From the NCBI RefSeq assembly GCF_020616155.1, contig NZ_CP085530.1, positions 2,447,501-2,511,500 on the forward strand: a stretch of 64,000 bases of DNA, given 5' to 3'. Numbering within the stretch: the stretch's first letter is position 1; each line of letters starts with the position of its first letter. Of this stretch, positions 1-7,348 are shown one piece after another. Under the pieces are notes generated by a model. The model made no database searches. It was not told the DNA's origin and was given only the letters and a program-made list of their open reading frames with translations. The position numbers were made by a program, and so were the translations under genes. Source of the stretch: Vogesella sp. XCS3 (GTDB lineage Bacteria > Pseudomonadota > Gammaproteobacteria > Burkholderiales > Chromobacteriaceae).

Positions 1-312
1 CTGAAAGGCGACGCACTGGAAGCGCTGGTGCCGCACAAGGTGTTTGGCGGCAACCGCCCCACCAACACCCTGCTGATGGACCGCCTGGACCCACGCAACC
101 TGGGCAGCCTGATTGCGCTGTACGAACACAAGATCTTCGTGCAAGGCGTGATCTGGGGCATCAACAGCTTCGACCAATGGGGCGTGGAGCTGGGCAAACA
201 GCTGGCCAAAACCATCCACGCCGAGCTGGCCGGCAAGCTGGACGACGCCCCGCACGACAGCTCCACCAAAGCGCTGATCCGCCGCTACCGCCACGCCAAC
301 GCCGGCCTGTAA
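1..312 (+). CDS. pgi: Glucose-6-phosphate isomerase, C-terminal part
   Basis: The open frame enters from the left edge and ends at TAA 310-312, so only the last 103 residues are here. The motif [10 protein letters not shown] and the isomerase signature [14 protein letters not shown] are both present, and the C-terminal helix ends with [11 protein letters not shown] as in Pgi proteins. The cytosolic enzyme interconverts glucose 6-phosphate and fructose 6-phosphate in glycolysis and gluconeogenesis. The gene is followed by a copy of the window-wide GCGGCCAACC repeat at 317-326 and by an intrinsic terminator, so it is the last gene of its transcript. The start and catalytic Glu region lie outside the window. 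Confidence 0.97.
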   Translation: MKGDALEALVPHKVFGGNRPTNTLLMDRLDPRNLGSLIALYEHKIFVQGVIWGINSFDQWGVELGKQLAKTIHAELAGKLDDAPHDSSTKALIRRYRHANAGL

Positions 313-342
313 GCCTGCGGCCAACCCGGCCGCGCCACACGC

Positions 343-372
343 AAAACGCCCCGTCGAGACGGGGCGTTTTTT
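343..372 (+). terminator. Intrinsic terminator after pgi
   Basis: CGCCCCGT and ACGGGGCG form a GC-rich stem with A residues before and TTTTTT after it. It sits 30 nt after the pgi stop codon. It is typical rho-independent architecture. Confidence 0.9.
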
Positions 373-428
373 GTTTGGGCGGTGACGCGGGTGGTTGGGC
401 AACAGTGCACGTGGTGCACACCCGAGCC

Positions 429-461
429 GTAGCCCGGATAAGCCGCAGGCGTATCCGGGGG
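429..461 (+). repeat. REP-like palindromic repeat, left copy
   Basis: A 33-nt element starting GTAGCCCGGATAAGCC, with an internal stem CCCGGAT...ATCCGGG. It matches the reverse complement of 1676-1708 with a single mismatch (GTATCC against GCATCC), and 55508-55539 with a few more. It lies between the pgi terminator and the end of the unknown gene 580-1638. No transposase is nearby. Confidence 0.8.
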
Positions 462-579
462 GAATCAGCAACCAAGTGCAAACATGGTGCGGCCAACCTT
501 TGCGGTGGGCAAGGCATGGGCTATTACATAGGCAAATAAGTAAGAAGAAGGAAAACCGACAGCTCGGGCGTGAAGGTCG

Positions 580-1638
580 TTAAGAGGCGAACCCACCGAG
601 TCGGATTGCACGCGTGGGTTCGTAAAAACAGCAAACACGATAGTCATAAGCCATATGAACAACCAGCTTTTTTGAAGCAGGCATATTAAGTGCCGTACGA
701 ATTGCGAGAGCCTCCCGAGTAATGACGCTTTGCCAATAGTCGAGCTCTGAGAAGATCTTAACGCAGTTGACCCAATCCTCATTCGAGTCACCCGATGCAA
801 CCGTTCCACCGGTAGGCGGAAGATATACGGTGCCATCGCTAACTGTAATAGGAAAGTTAGCATTGTAGCCACGCAGTGAAGAGCGCTTGGCAGCTGGAAA
901 ATCTTCCGCGCGTAAACCACTATGCTTTCCATAAGCGATCAGATTGGGCCAGTTATCGTGCAGAATTTGAAAAAGTTGTGTATCGACCCAGAGATGATCC
1001 TTATTGTGAGGCAACGTCTGAATCATGAACACGTCGGATTCCGCTATTACGCAGAACAATAGTTGGTCAGTACCAGCAGGACGAAAATGCAGATGTTGAA
1101 TTCCCCACGCGTTTAGCAAACCGTCGTTCTTGTCAGAACGCTTCTTCTTGAGGATATCGCGACTAAGGTATGGCTTGAGATCACCACCAGCTTGAATGAG
1201 TGCGACAAGACGCCCGTAATCTGACTGATATCTCGGGGGTATTAAAAGTTCGCGAGACTCATGTATGGAGCGGGGCTTGATTGCTGGGATACGGCCGTAT
1301 GCATTGAGATAGCGTATGGTGTTTTGTTCTGGGCTGCTGGAGTCCTCGTACTTGAGGTCGCAAGCAGGAAGAGCGACAGATCGCAGGTACGTCACCCAAT
1401 CATTTTTGAAATCTACGTCGATTTGGCTGGGTGAAGAATCGATATTGTTTTCCTCAATAGCAAAGTTATCTACATTCGGAATGAAACAATCGGAGACGCG
1501 AAAAAAAGGACCTGTCTCCTGGCTTCGAGCCGCCATCATTCCCATCGCAGCCGCAGCAATATAAGGATTATTGTTGGAATGGATAACGAACGTCCGGCTG
1601 AAGCCCTTAACGTTTGCAAGAAACTCGTCGCTCATCAT
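580..1638 (-). CDS. Protein of unknown function, low-GC, between inverted REP-like repeats
   Basis: I do not recognise this family. The product is about 352 residues, with no signal peptide and no clear membrane segment. The N-terminus (SDEFLANVKGFSRTFVIHSN) is followed by a charged middle part. The best conserved-looking stretch is around residues 185-250: WGIQHLHFRPAGTDQLLF, then VFMIQTLPHNKDHLW and ILHDNWPNLI. A TTG at 1662 would add eight residues, but ATG 1638 or 1635 sits directly behind AGGGTG and is preferred. Base composition is visibly more AT-rich than in neighbours, and the gene contains no copy of the GCGGCCAACC repeat. Both points suggest recent acquisition. It is a lone cytosolic gene between pgi and a metallopeptidase, so context gives no function. 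Confidence 0.75.
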   Translation of the reverse strand: MMSDEFLANVKGFSRTFVIHSNNNPYIAAAAMGMMAARSQETGPFFRVSDCFIPNVDNFAIEENNIDSSPSQIDVDFKNDWVTYLRSVALPACDLKYEDSSSPEQNTIRYLNAYGRIPAIKPRSIHESRELLIPPRYQSDYGRLVALIQAGGDLKPYLSRDILKKKRSDKNDGLLNAWGIQHLHFRPAGTDQLLFCVIAESDVFMIQTLPHNKDHLWVDTQLFQILHDNWPNLIAYGKHSGLRAEDFPAAKRSSLRGYNANFPITVSDGTVYLPPTGGTVASGDSNEDWVNCVKIFSELDYWQSVITREALAIRTALNMPASKKLVVHMAYDYRVCCFYEPTRAIRLGGFAS

Positions 1639-1675
1639 TTTCACCCTGTGCTCAAGTTGCAATCTAGGTAGGCCT

Positions 1676-1708
1676 CCCCCGGATGCGCCTGCGGCTTATC
1701 CGGGCTAC
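1676..1708 (-). repeat. REP-like palindromic repeat, right copy (inverted)
   Basis: This is the inverted partner of 429-461: read on the minus strand it starts GTAGCCCGGATAAGCC and differs at one position. It begins 38 nt upstream of the start codon of the unknown gene and 15 nt after the stop codon of the metallopeptidase gene. The pair brackets about 1.2 kb. Confidence 0.8.
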
Positions 1709-1723
1709 CAAAGCACCAAACGG

Positions 1724-2218
1724 CTACGCTTCCGCCTCGCGCGCCAGCAGCCATAGCCGCATGTCGAACTCCAGCTGGTGGTAGTGTGGCTCCATGTGGC
1801 AGCACAGCTGATAGAACGCCTTGTCGTGGTCTTTTACCTTCAGGTGGGCCAGCTCGTGTACCACGATCATGCGCAGGAAGGCTTCCGGTGCGTCGCGGAA
1901 CAGGCTCCCGATGCGGATTTCGTTTTTGCTTTTGAGTTTGCCGCCCTGCACCCGCGACACAAAGGCGTTGGTGCCCAGCGTGCCGCGCATCGGGTGCAGG
2001 TTGTTGTCGTACACCACCTTGGCCAGCGCGCCGGCGTTTTTCATGTAGCGCTGCTTCAGCTCGATAACGTAGTCGTACAGCGCGCGGTCGGTCTGGATGT
2101 CGTGGCTGCCTGGGTAGCGGCTGGCCACCCAGGCGCCCAGCGTGCCGGCCTGCAACAGGCCGGCGACTTGTTCGATGAGGTGCGGCGGGTAGCCCGCTAG
2201 GTATTTGATGTCTGCCAT
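1724..2218 (-). CDS. YgjP-like / SprT-type zinc metallopeptidase
   Basis: A 164-residue cytosolic protein with the zinc motif HELAHLKVKDH (residues about 120-130), preceded by FLRMIVV and followed by a C-terminal FDMRLWLL segment. This layout is that of the YgjP-like metallopeptidase domain family (DUF45, M48-like). In these proteins the two His of HExxH and a third downstream His bind zinc. The substrate is not known for most family members. The start ATG at 2218 gives MADIKYLAGYPPHL, a normal length. It is transcribed away from the nucleosidase gene at 2304, with a shared 85-nt promoter gap that holds one GCGGCCAACC copy at 2290. Confidence 0.85.
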   Translation of the reverse strand: MADIKYLAGYPPHLIEQVAGLLQAGTLGAWVASRYPGSHDIQTDRALYDYVIELKQRYMKNAGALAKVVYDNNLHPMRGTLGTNAFVSRVQGGKLKSKNEIRIGSLFRDAPEAFLRMIVVHELAHLKVKDHDKAFYQLCCHMEPHYHQLEFDMRLWLLAREAEA

Positions 2219-2303
2219 GCGGCATTGTAGCGCGGTGGTGGCTGTTGGCCGCAGCGCGGGGGCGCTAGAATCGCCTATCCCCTTTTATTGCGGCCAACCT
2301 CAT

Positions 2304-2900
2304 ATGCAGATCACCGTGCTGTTTCCTACTGCCACCGAAGCCAGCCTGTTCCAGCGCGACGGCGTTACCACGCTGGTGAGCGGCGTGGGGCTGACCGCCA
2401 CCGCCTACCAGACACTGAAAACGCTGCACACCGGGCGGCCGCACTGGCTGATTCTGGCCGGCGTGGCCGGCTACTACCCGCACGCCGACCTGGCCATTGG
2501 CGACGTGGTGCTGGTGGAAAGCGAAGTGGAGGCCGACCTGGGCTTTCACACGCCGGACGGCTTTGTGCACCTGGCGCACTTGCCGCTGGACATGGATTTC
2601 GAGCGCCGCCACACGCTGGCCTGCCCGCACCTGCCGGCGGACGGTGGCTGGCGCAGGGCGCGCAGCGCGTCGCTGAACGTGGCGATGGCGCCATTTATCG
2701 ATAACAGCGCGGTGGAGATTGAAAACATGGAGGGCGCGGCGTTCTTCCACGTCTGCCTGCAGGAAGGGCAGCGCTTTCTGCAGCTGCGCGCCATCTCCAA
2801 CGTGGTGCAGCCGGGCGACGATAACTGGGACCTGCCCGGCTCGGTACGCGCGCTAACCGACGCGCTGCACCGGCTGATCGACCAGCTGCAGGCGGCCTGA
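2304..2900 (+). CDS. Futalosine hydrolase-like nucleosidase (MqnB / MTA-SAH nucleosidase superfamily)
   Basis: The product has 198 residues and the fold signature of purine nucleoside phosphorylases and nucleosidases: early LILAGVAG (glycine-rich loop, about 50-57), IGDVVLVES, and the late substrate-binding segment IENMEGAAFFHVC followed by FLQLRAISN. The ENMEGAAFF form is closest to futalosine hydrolases, which cleave the adenine or hypoxanthine base in the alternative menaquinone pathway. That exact substrate is an inference, because no other mqn gene is in the window. ATG 2304 is chosen because it begins the conserved MQITVLFPTATEA beta strand. The start codon lies three nt after a GCGGCCAACCT copy, and no strong ribosome binding site is visible. 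Confidence 0.78.
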   Translation: MQITVLFPTATEASLFQRDGVTTLVSGVGLTATAYQTLKTLHTGRPHWLILAGVAGYYPHADLAIGDVVLVESEVEADLGFHTPDGFVHLAHLPLDMDFERRHTLACPHLPADGGWRRARSASLNVAMAPFIDNSAVEIENMEGAAFFHVCLQEGQRFLQLRAISNVVQPGDDNWDLPGSVRALTDALHRLIDQLQAA

Positions 2901-2929
2901 GCGGCGCTTGCGGCCAAGCTTGGCAAACA

Positions 2930-2959
2930 AAAAGCCGCTATCTGTGGATAGCGGCTTTT
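2930..2959. terminator. Bidirectional terminator between nucleosidase gene and tolQ
   Basis: AAAAGCCGCTATC and GATAGCGGCTTTT form a 13-bp stem with a four-nt loop. T-runs follow on both strands, so it serves both converging genes. A partial copy of the GCGGCCAA-NN-TTGGCC palindrome lies just before it at 2910. Confidence 0.92.
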
Positions 2960-2977
2960 GCGTGGTAGCTGCCCGGC

Positions 2978-3646
2978 TTATTTGGCGGCCAGGCGCTGCA
3001 GGATGTTGGAAAACTCTTCCATGAACGAGTCAAAACGGCCGGCCAAGCGGTCCACATCGGCGGCAAAGCGGTTGTAGGCCACCACGGCGGGGATGGCGGC
3101 AAACAGGCCGATGGCGGTGGCGATCAGCGCTTCGGCAATGCCCGGCGCCACGGTAGCCAGCGTGGCCTGGCCGGCGTTACCCAGGCCGATAAAGGCGTGC
3201 ATGATGCCCCACACGGTGCCGAACAGGCCGATGTAGGGGCTGACCGAGCCGACGGTGGCCAGAAAGCTGTTGTGGTGGTCCAGCGCGTCCAGCTCGCGCT
3301 GGGCAGCGGCGCGCATGGCGCGGCGGGCACCGTCCAGCTGGTCGGAGCTATCGACGCCAGGCTGGCGGCGCAGCTTCAGAAACTCGGCAAAACCGGCCTG
3401 GAACAGCTTTTCGGTGGCCACGGCGTCGCCGTTGGCGCGGTTTTTCTCGAACAGGCTGTTCAGGTCGGTGCCGCTCCAGAACTGCTGCTCGAACTCCTGC
3501 GTGGCGCGGCGGGCGCGGCCCAGCACGGCAATCTTGTTGAAGATGATGCCCCAGGACATCAGGGACAGCAGCACCAGGCCAGCCATCACCAGCTGCACTG
3601 GCAGGCTGGCGTGCATGATCAGGCTAAGGATGGAAATTTCCTGCAC
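2978..3646 (-). CDS. tolQ: TolQ/ExbB-type proton channel protein
   Basis: A 222-residue inner-membrane protein of the MotA/TolQ/ExbB family. The first membrane helix is in residues 10-36 (SLPVQLVMAGLVLLSLMSWGIIF). A cytoplasmic loop follows, and then two long helices: one with SPYIGLFGTVWGIMHAF and one with GIAEALIATAIGLFAAIPAVVAYNRF. The N-terminus and length are those of TolQ rather than ExbB. In the Tol-Pal system TolQ forms the proton-driven motor with TolR. Here the gene ends 19 nt before a bidirectional terminator and faces an unrelated convergent gene, so tolR, tolA, tolB and pal do not follow it. It lies 18 nt after tsaC and is probably co-transcribed with it. Confidence 0.92.
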   Translation of the reverse strand: MQEISILSLIMHASLPVQLVMAGLVLLSLMSWGIIFNKIAVLGRARRATQEFEQQFWSGTDLNSLFEKNRANGDAVATEKLFQAGFAEFLKLRRQPGVDSSDQLDGARRAMRAAAQRELDALDHHNSFLATVGSVSPYIGLFGTVWGIMHAFIGLGNAGQATLATVAPGIAEALIATAIGLFAAIPAVVAYNRFAADVDRLAGRFDSFMEEFSNILQRLAAK

Positions 3647-3664
3647 TCGTGGCTCCTTGCAGCG

Positions 3665-4240
3665 CTAGCGCAGTACGCGCCCGCTGTCGAGATCGATAAT
3701 AGTGGAAGGCTTGCGGCGCTTGCCGATGCGGCCTTTGAGCGTCAGCACCTGTTCGCGGCCAAATGCCTGGCGACAGGCGCGTGCGGTTTTCAGCGACTTT
3801 TGCCCGGCGCGGTTGGCCGAGGTAGACACCAGCGGCGAGCCTAGCGCCTGGCACAGCGCAGCGGCTTCGCCATGGGCGCTGATGCGAACGGCAATTTTAT
3901 CATGCCGCCCGCGTAGCAGCGTGGGCACACGGCGCGATGCCGGCAATAAAAAGGTGTACGGGCCGGGCCAGTAGCGTTGCACGGTGGCCAGCTGCGCCGG
4001 GGTGAGCGGGCGGATCAGTGGGCGCAGCTGCTCCAGGTTGGCCGCAATCACGATCAGGCCTTTGTGCGTGGGGCGCGCCTTGATGGCCAGAATGCGGCGG
4101 ATGGCACGTACATTGAACGGGTCACAGCCCAGGCCAAAGCAGGATTCGGTAGCGTAGGCCAGCACGCCACCGGCGCGAAAGCGGCCACGGGCGGCGTCTA
4201 TCTGGGCCTGCGCCGGCAGGCGGGGAAACGGTTTTTTCAC
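3665..4240 (-). CDS. tsaC: Threonylcarbamoyl-AMP synthase (YrdC/TsaC)
   Basis: 191 residues, the short single-domain YrdC form without the C-terminal Sua5 extension. It shows YATESCFGLGCDP near residue 30, the KARPTHKGLIVI motif that binds ATP and bicarbonate-derived carbamate, and STSANRAGQ near the C-terminus. The cytosolic enzyme makes L-threonylcarbamoyl-AMP from threonine, bicarbonate and ATP, the first step of the t6A modification at position 37 of ANN-decoding tRNAs. It stands between a solute-binding protein gene and tolQ on the same strand, with 59 nt and 18 nt gaps. Confidence 0.95.
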   Translation of the reverse strand: MKKPFPRLPAQAQIDAARGRFRAGGVLAYATESCFGLGCDPFNVRAIRRILAIKARPTHKGLIVIAANLEQLRPLIRPLTPAQLATVQRYWPGPYTFLLPASRRVPTLLRGRHDKIAVRISAHGEAAALCQALGSPLVSTSANRAGQKSLKTARACRQAFGREQVLTLKGRIGKRRKPSTIIDLDSGRVLR

Positions 4241-4299
4241 GGTCAGCGCTATGGAATTCGGTAAGGGGACAGACCGGCCGCGCTGTGGCTTGGTTCCGT

Positions 4300-5031
4300 C
4301 TAGTCCTGATGGTATCGGGCAGTGATTTTAGCCACAGTGCCGTCTTTGCGCATCCGGTCTAGCGTGCTGTTGAGCAGGGCAACGGTGCGGTCGTCCATGC
4401 GCGGGTGGCACGCCAGGTACATGAAGGTGGTATTGAAGGTCATCACCGGGCGAATGTCGGCTGCTTTTTCGCGGGTAGCCAGCGTAGCTCCGCTGTATTT
4501 GCCGGTAGCCCAGAAGTCGATACGCCCGGCCACCAGCTTGCGTACGTTTTGCGCGTCGGTTGTCGTTAAATCTACCTCGAAATTCTTGCTGATCAGGTAC
4601 TGCGCAATGGCGTCGCCACTATAACCGCCCAAACGGTAAGGGCGCACCGATTCCAGCGTGGTGACCACGGCTCTGTTATCGCTACGGGCGTACAACACCC
4701 AGGGGTTTTCCACGATGGGGCCTATCCATTTGAGCTGGTGCTCGCGCTGCTCGGTGCGCGTGGTGGAGTACACGCAGGTGCCGGGCTCCAGCACGGCGCG
4801 ATTGAAGGCGCGCACCCACGGCAACAGCTCGATATCGTGGCTGATACCGGCGCGCTGCAATAGCTGGTGCACGATCTCGGTAGACAGCCCGGTAATGCGG
4901 CCGCTGGCGTCGGCCATATTGAAGGGCGGGTAGTCTTCGGTCAGCAGCTTCAGGTGCGCCGGGTCGGCGGCCTGCGCCGGTATCAGGCCAAGGCAAGCGC
5001 TGAACAGGCTTACCGATAGAAATTGCTTCAT
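4300..5031 (-). CDS. Periplasmic solute-binding protein, family 3 type
   Basis: 243 residues with a cleavable signal peptide (MKQFLSVSLFSACLGLIPAQAA). The mature part starts like family 3 solute-binding proteins: LKLLTEDYPPFNMADASGRITGLS, later GLSTEIVHQLLQRAG and PWVRAFNRA, and ends with LDRMRKDGTVAKITARYHQ. Such proteins bind polar amino acids or similar small molecules in the periplasm. No ABC permease or ATPase gene is adjacent, so it may be an orphan receptor or work with transporters elsewhere. The start at 5031 has GGGAG eight nt upstream. An upstream in-frame extension to 5154 lacks signal-peptide logic and is rejected. Confidence 0.88.
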   Translation of the reverse strand: MKQFLSVSLFSACLGLIPAQAADPAHLKLLTEDYPPFNMADASGRITGLSTEIVHQLLQRAGISHDIELLPWVRAFNRAVLEPGTCVYSTTRTEQREHQLKWIGPIVENPWVLYARSDNRAVVTTLESVRPYRLGGYSGDAIAQYLISKNFEVDLTTTDAQNVRKLVAGRIDFWATGKYSGATLATREKAADIRPVMTFNTTFMYLACHPRMDDRTVALLNSTLDRMRKDGTVAKITARYHQD

Positions 5032-5353
5032 GGCGCACGCTCCCGAAACAAACACCTTGTTACCAGTGTAGGCGCTTCTGCCCGGGTGGCAGGGCAAGTT
5101 GCGATTTTTCTTGGCCGCTCGGCGGGCTGCGCTGCCAGGCACAGCAGCGGTCATAACGCGGGGGCTGGCGCGGCCAGTAAGCTACCTGGCACCCGCTGCG
5201 TTTTTCGCGGCGCCAGTATCGCCGTCAGCGTGGCCACCATCGGTTTGGCGTTGTGCAGGCCATGTTTTGCCTGTCACAGGATGCGCGAAGGGCAATCTGG
5301 CGGGCACGGCAAACAAAGCCTGACAAATACAGCCGGCGCGCTGTTAAACAGGC
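5032..5353. other. Gap upstream of the solute-binding gene
   Basis: About 320 nt between the solute-binding protein start and the purD terminator. The half near 5340 is somewhat AT-richer and may hold the promoter of the leftward gene. I see no gene, clear operator or repeat in it. Confidence 0.5.
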
Positions 5354-5383
5354 ATAAAAAAACGGCACCTTGCGGTGCCGTTG
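5354..5383 (-). terminator. Intrinsic terminator after purD
   Basis: AACGGCACC and GGTGCCGTT form a nine-bp stem. On the minus strand it is followed by a run of U. It starts 20 nt beyond the purD stop. Confidence 0.92.
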
Positions 5384-5402
5384 GCGGGGCCGGTTACGCG
5401 GC

Positions 5403-6680
5403 TTACTTGGCGCGATTCAGCGCCTTGCCGCCGATATCGCGGCGCAGCTGCTTGCCGGCAAACTGGATCTGGTCTGCCACGGCGTAGGCTTTTTGCTGCG
5501 CCATCTTCACGCTATCGCCCAGGCCCACTACGCACAGCACACGGCCACCGCTGGTGACCAGCTGCTTGTCGGCATCGAAAGTGCTGCCGGCGTGGAAGGT
5601 CATGGTGTCTTCGGTGTGCGCCGGTATGCCGCTGATCAGGTCGCCCTTGCGCGGGGCTTCCGGGTAGCCATCAGCCGCCAGTACCACGCCCAGTGCCACA
5701 CGGCGGTCCCAATCGGCTTCTACCGTGTCCAGCTTGCCGTTCACGCCGGCTTCCAGCAGCACGGTAAAGTCGGACTTCAGGCGCGCCATGATGGGCTGGG
5801 TTTCCGGGTCGCCAAAGCGGCAGTTGAACTCGATGGTGAACGGGTTGCCGTCGGCGTCTATCATCAGGCCGGCGTACAGGAAGCCGGTGTAGGTGTGGCC
5901 GTCGGCCTTCATGCCACGCACGGTAGGCATGATGATTTCGCGCATCACGCGGGCGTGGATTTCCGGGGTCACCACCGGTGCCGGGCTGTACGCGCCCATG
6001 CCGCCGGTGTTGGGGCCCTTGTCGCCGTCCAGCAGGCGCTTGTGGTCCTGGCTGGTGGCCATGGCCAGCACGTTGTCGCCGTCTACCATCACGATAAAGC
6101 TGGCTTCTTCGCCCTGCAGGAAGTCCTCGATCACCACGCGCGCACCGGCGTCGCCCATCTTGTTGCCTACCAGCATGTCGTCGATGGCGGCGTGCGCTTC
6201 GTCCAGCGTCATCGCTACCACCACGCCCTTGCCGGCAGCCAGGCCGTCGGCCTTGATCACGATAGGCGCACCCTTGCGGCCAACGTAGTCGTGGGCGGCA
6301 GCGGCGTCGCTGAAGGTTTCGTAGCCGGCGGTAGGGATACCGTGGCGCTGCATGAAGGCCTTGGCAAAGTCCTTGGAGCTTTCCAGCTGCGCCGCGTACT
6401 GTGTGGGGCCGAAGATTTTCAGACCGGCAGCACGGAAGGCGTCTACCACACCGGCGGCTAGCGGCGCCTCGGGGCCGACTACCGTCAGCTCGATTTTTTC
6501 GTCACGGGCAAACGCTACCAGCTCGGGGATGGCGGTAATGGCCACATTGGTCAGATTCGGGTCCAGCTCGGTACCCGCATTACCCGGCGCCACATACACT
6601 TTGGACACGCGGCGGGATTGGGCAATGCGCCAGGCCAGTGCGTGTTCGCGGCCACCAGAGCCGATTACCAGGATTTTCAT
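5403..6680 (-). CDS. purD: Phosphoribosylamine--glycine ligase
   Basis: 425 residues, full length for PurD. The N-terminus is MKILVIGSGGREHALAWRI with the GGREHAL signature. ATP-grasp features follow: VIKADGLAAGKGVVVA (about 135-155), GEEASFIVMVDG, PNTGGMGAYSPAP, and the catalytic IEFNCRFGDPETQ near residue 290. The cytosolic enzyme joins glycine to 5-phosphoribosylamine in step two of purine synthesis. GAGGAAAG precedes the ATG by six nt. In many relatives purD follows purH directly. Here pagP lies between them, 55 nt upstream. Confidence 0.98.
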   Translation of the reverse strand: MKILVIGSGGREHALAWRIAQSRRVSKVYVAPGNAGTELDPNLTNVAITAIPELVAFARDEKIELTVVGPEAPLAAGVVDAFRAAGLKIFGPTQYAAQLESSKDFAKAFMQRHGIPTAGYETFSDAAAAHDYVGRKGAPIVIKADGLAAGKGVVVAMTLDEAHAAIDDMLVGNKMGDAGARVVIEDFLQGEEASFIVMVDGDNVLAMATSQDHKRLLDGDKGPNTGGMGAYSPAPVVTPEIHARVMREIIMPTVRGMKADGHTYTGFLYAGLMIDADGNPFTIEFNCRFGDPETQPIMARLKSDFTVLLEAGVNGKLDTVEADWDRRVALGVVLAADGYPEAPRKGDLISGIPAHTEDTMTFHAGSTFDADKQLVTSGGRVLCVVGLGDSVKMAQQKAYAVADQIQFAGKQLRRDIGGKALNRAK

Positions 6681-6735
6681 CTGCTTTCCTCAAACATGGG
6701 TGTCGTCGTGCGGCTGCCTGCGGCAGCGCGCAAGG

Positions 6736-7287
6736 TTAATAGTGAATGCGGCCAAACAGGAAAAACACATTACCGTTGCCTTTGGGCCCCGGCATGAACG
6801 ACGCCATCAGTGCGCTCTTGCGGTACTGCAAGGACGCCAGCGGCAGCACCACCGGTACCGGCAAACCTTTCAGGGTATCGGTACGGCTGGTGAGAAAGGC
6901 GGTAAAACCGGCCCCCACCTTCCACTCGCCCGCAATGGGCACCATTTTCTGGTAGGCATAGCCGGCAGTGGGCTCCACGTCTTTGTGCGAGTCCAGAAAC
7001 GCCATGGCGTACACGCCATGCCAGTCGCCGTCTTCGTCGTACAGGCTTTTGCCCACGCCGCCGCCCCAAGCGCGCTCGTTGAACGACTTGATCTTCTCGG
7101 CGCTATACATGCTGCGCAAATGGTAGGCGTAACCGGTGGCGTAGATATCGGTTTCGCCGTCGTTCAGCACTTGGGTGGTGCGGCGACAGCCTTTATCCAG
7201 CCAGCTATCACTGCTACCGCATTCCAGCGCCTGTGCTGATGCTGCCACCAGCAGCAGGCTGCTCAATACAAAACTGTTTCTTATCAA
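6736..7287 (-). CDS. pagP: Lipid A palmitoyltransferase PagP
   Basis: 183 residues with a signal peptide (IRNSFVLSSLLLVAASAQA) and an eight-stranded outer-membrane barrel. Landmarks match PagP: ATGYAYHLRSMY with the catalytic His, FNERAWGGGVGKSLYDEDGDWHGVYAMAFLDS (quoted here only by its parts NERAWGGG and AMAFLDS, with the Asp-Ser of the active site), LPVPVVLPLASLQY, and a C-terminal GNVFFLFGRI strand. It transfers palmitate from phospholipid to lipid A and raises resistance to cationic peptides. No ATG fits. TTG at 7287 with GAGG eight nt upstream gives a complete signal peptide. It is placed between purH and purD on the same strand, and no PhoP-type site was recognised. Confidence 0.9.
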   Translation of the reverse strand: MIRNSFVLSSLLLVAASAQALECGSSDSWLDKGCRRTTQVLNDGETDIYATGYAYHLRSMYSAEKIKSFNERAWGGGVGKSLYDEDGDWHGVYAMAFLDSHKDVEPTAGYAYQKMVPIAGEWKVGAGFTAFLTSRTDTLKGLPVPVVLPLASLQYRKSALMASFMPGPKGNGNVFFLFGRIHY

Positions 7288-7302
7288 AACTACTGCCTCT
7301 AC

Positions 7303-7335
7303 AAGGTTGGCCGCAAGGACAGCGCGGCCAACCTT
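7303..7335. terminator. Hairpin of two inverted uptake-like repeats after purH
   Basis: AAGGTTGGCCGC and GCGGCCAACCTT form a perfect 12-bp stem around a nine-nt loop, 13 nt past the purH stop. It lacks a long T-run, so termination may be partial. Its position after purH and just before the pagP start resembles paired uptake sequences used as terminators in Neisseria. Confidence 0.65.
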
Positions 7336-7348
7336 GCGGCAGAAAAGC

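Noticed and set aside
580..1638. Calling the unknown low-GC gene a toxin or anti-phage protein
   Set aside because: Context (lone gene between repeats, foreign composition) is suggestive, but no catalytic motif or partner gene supports a specific role.
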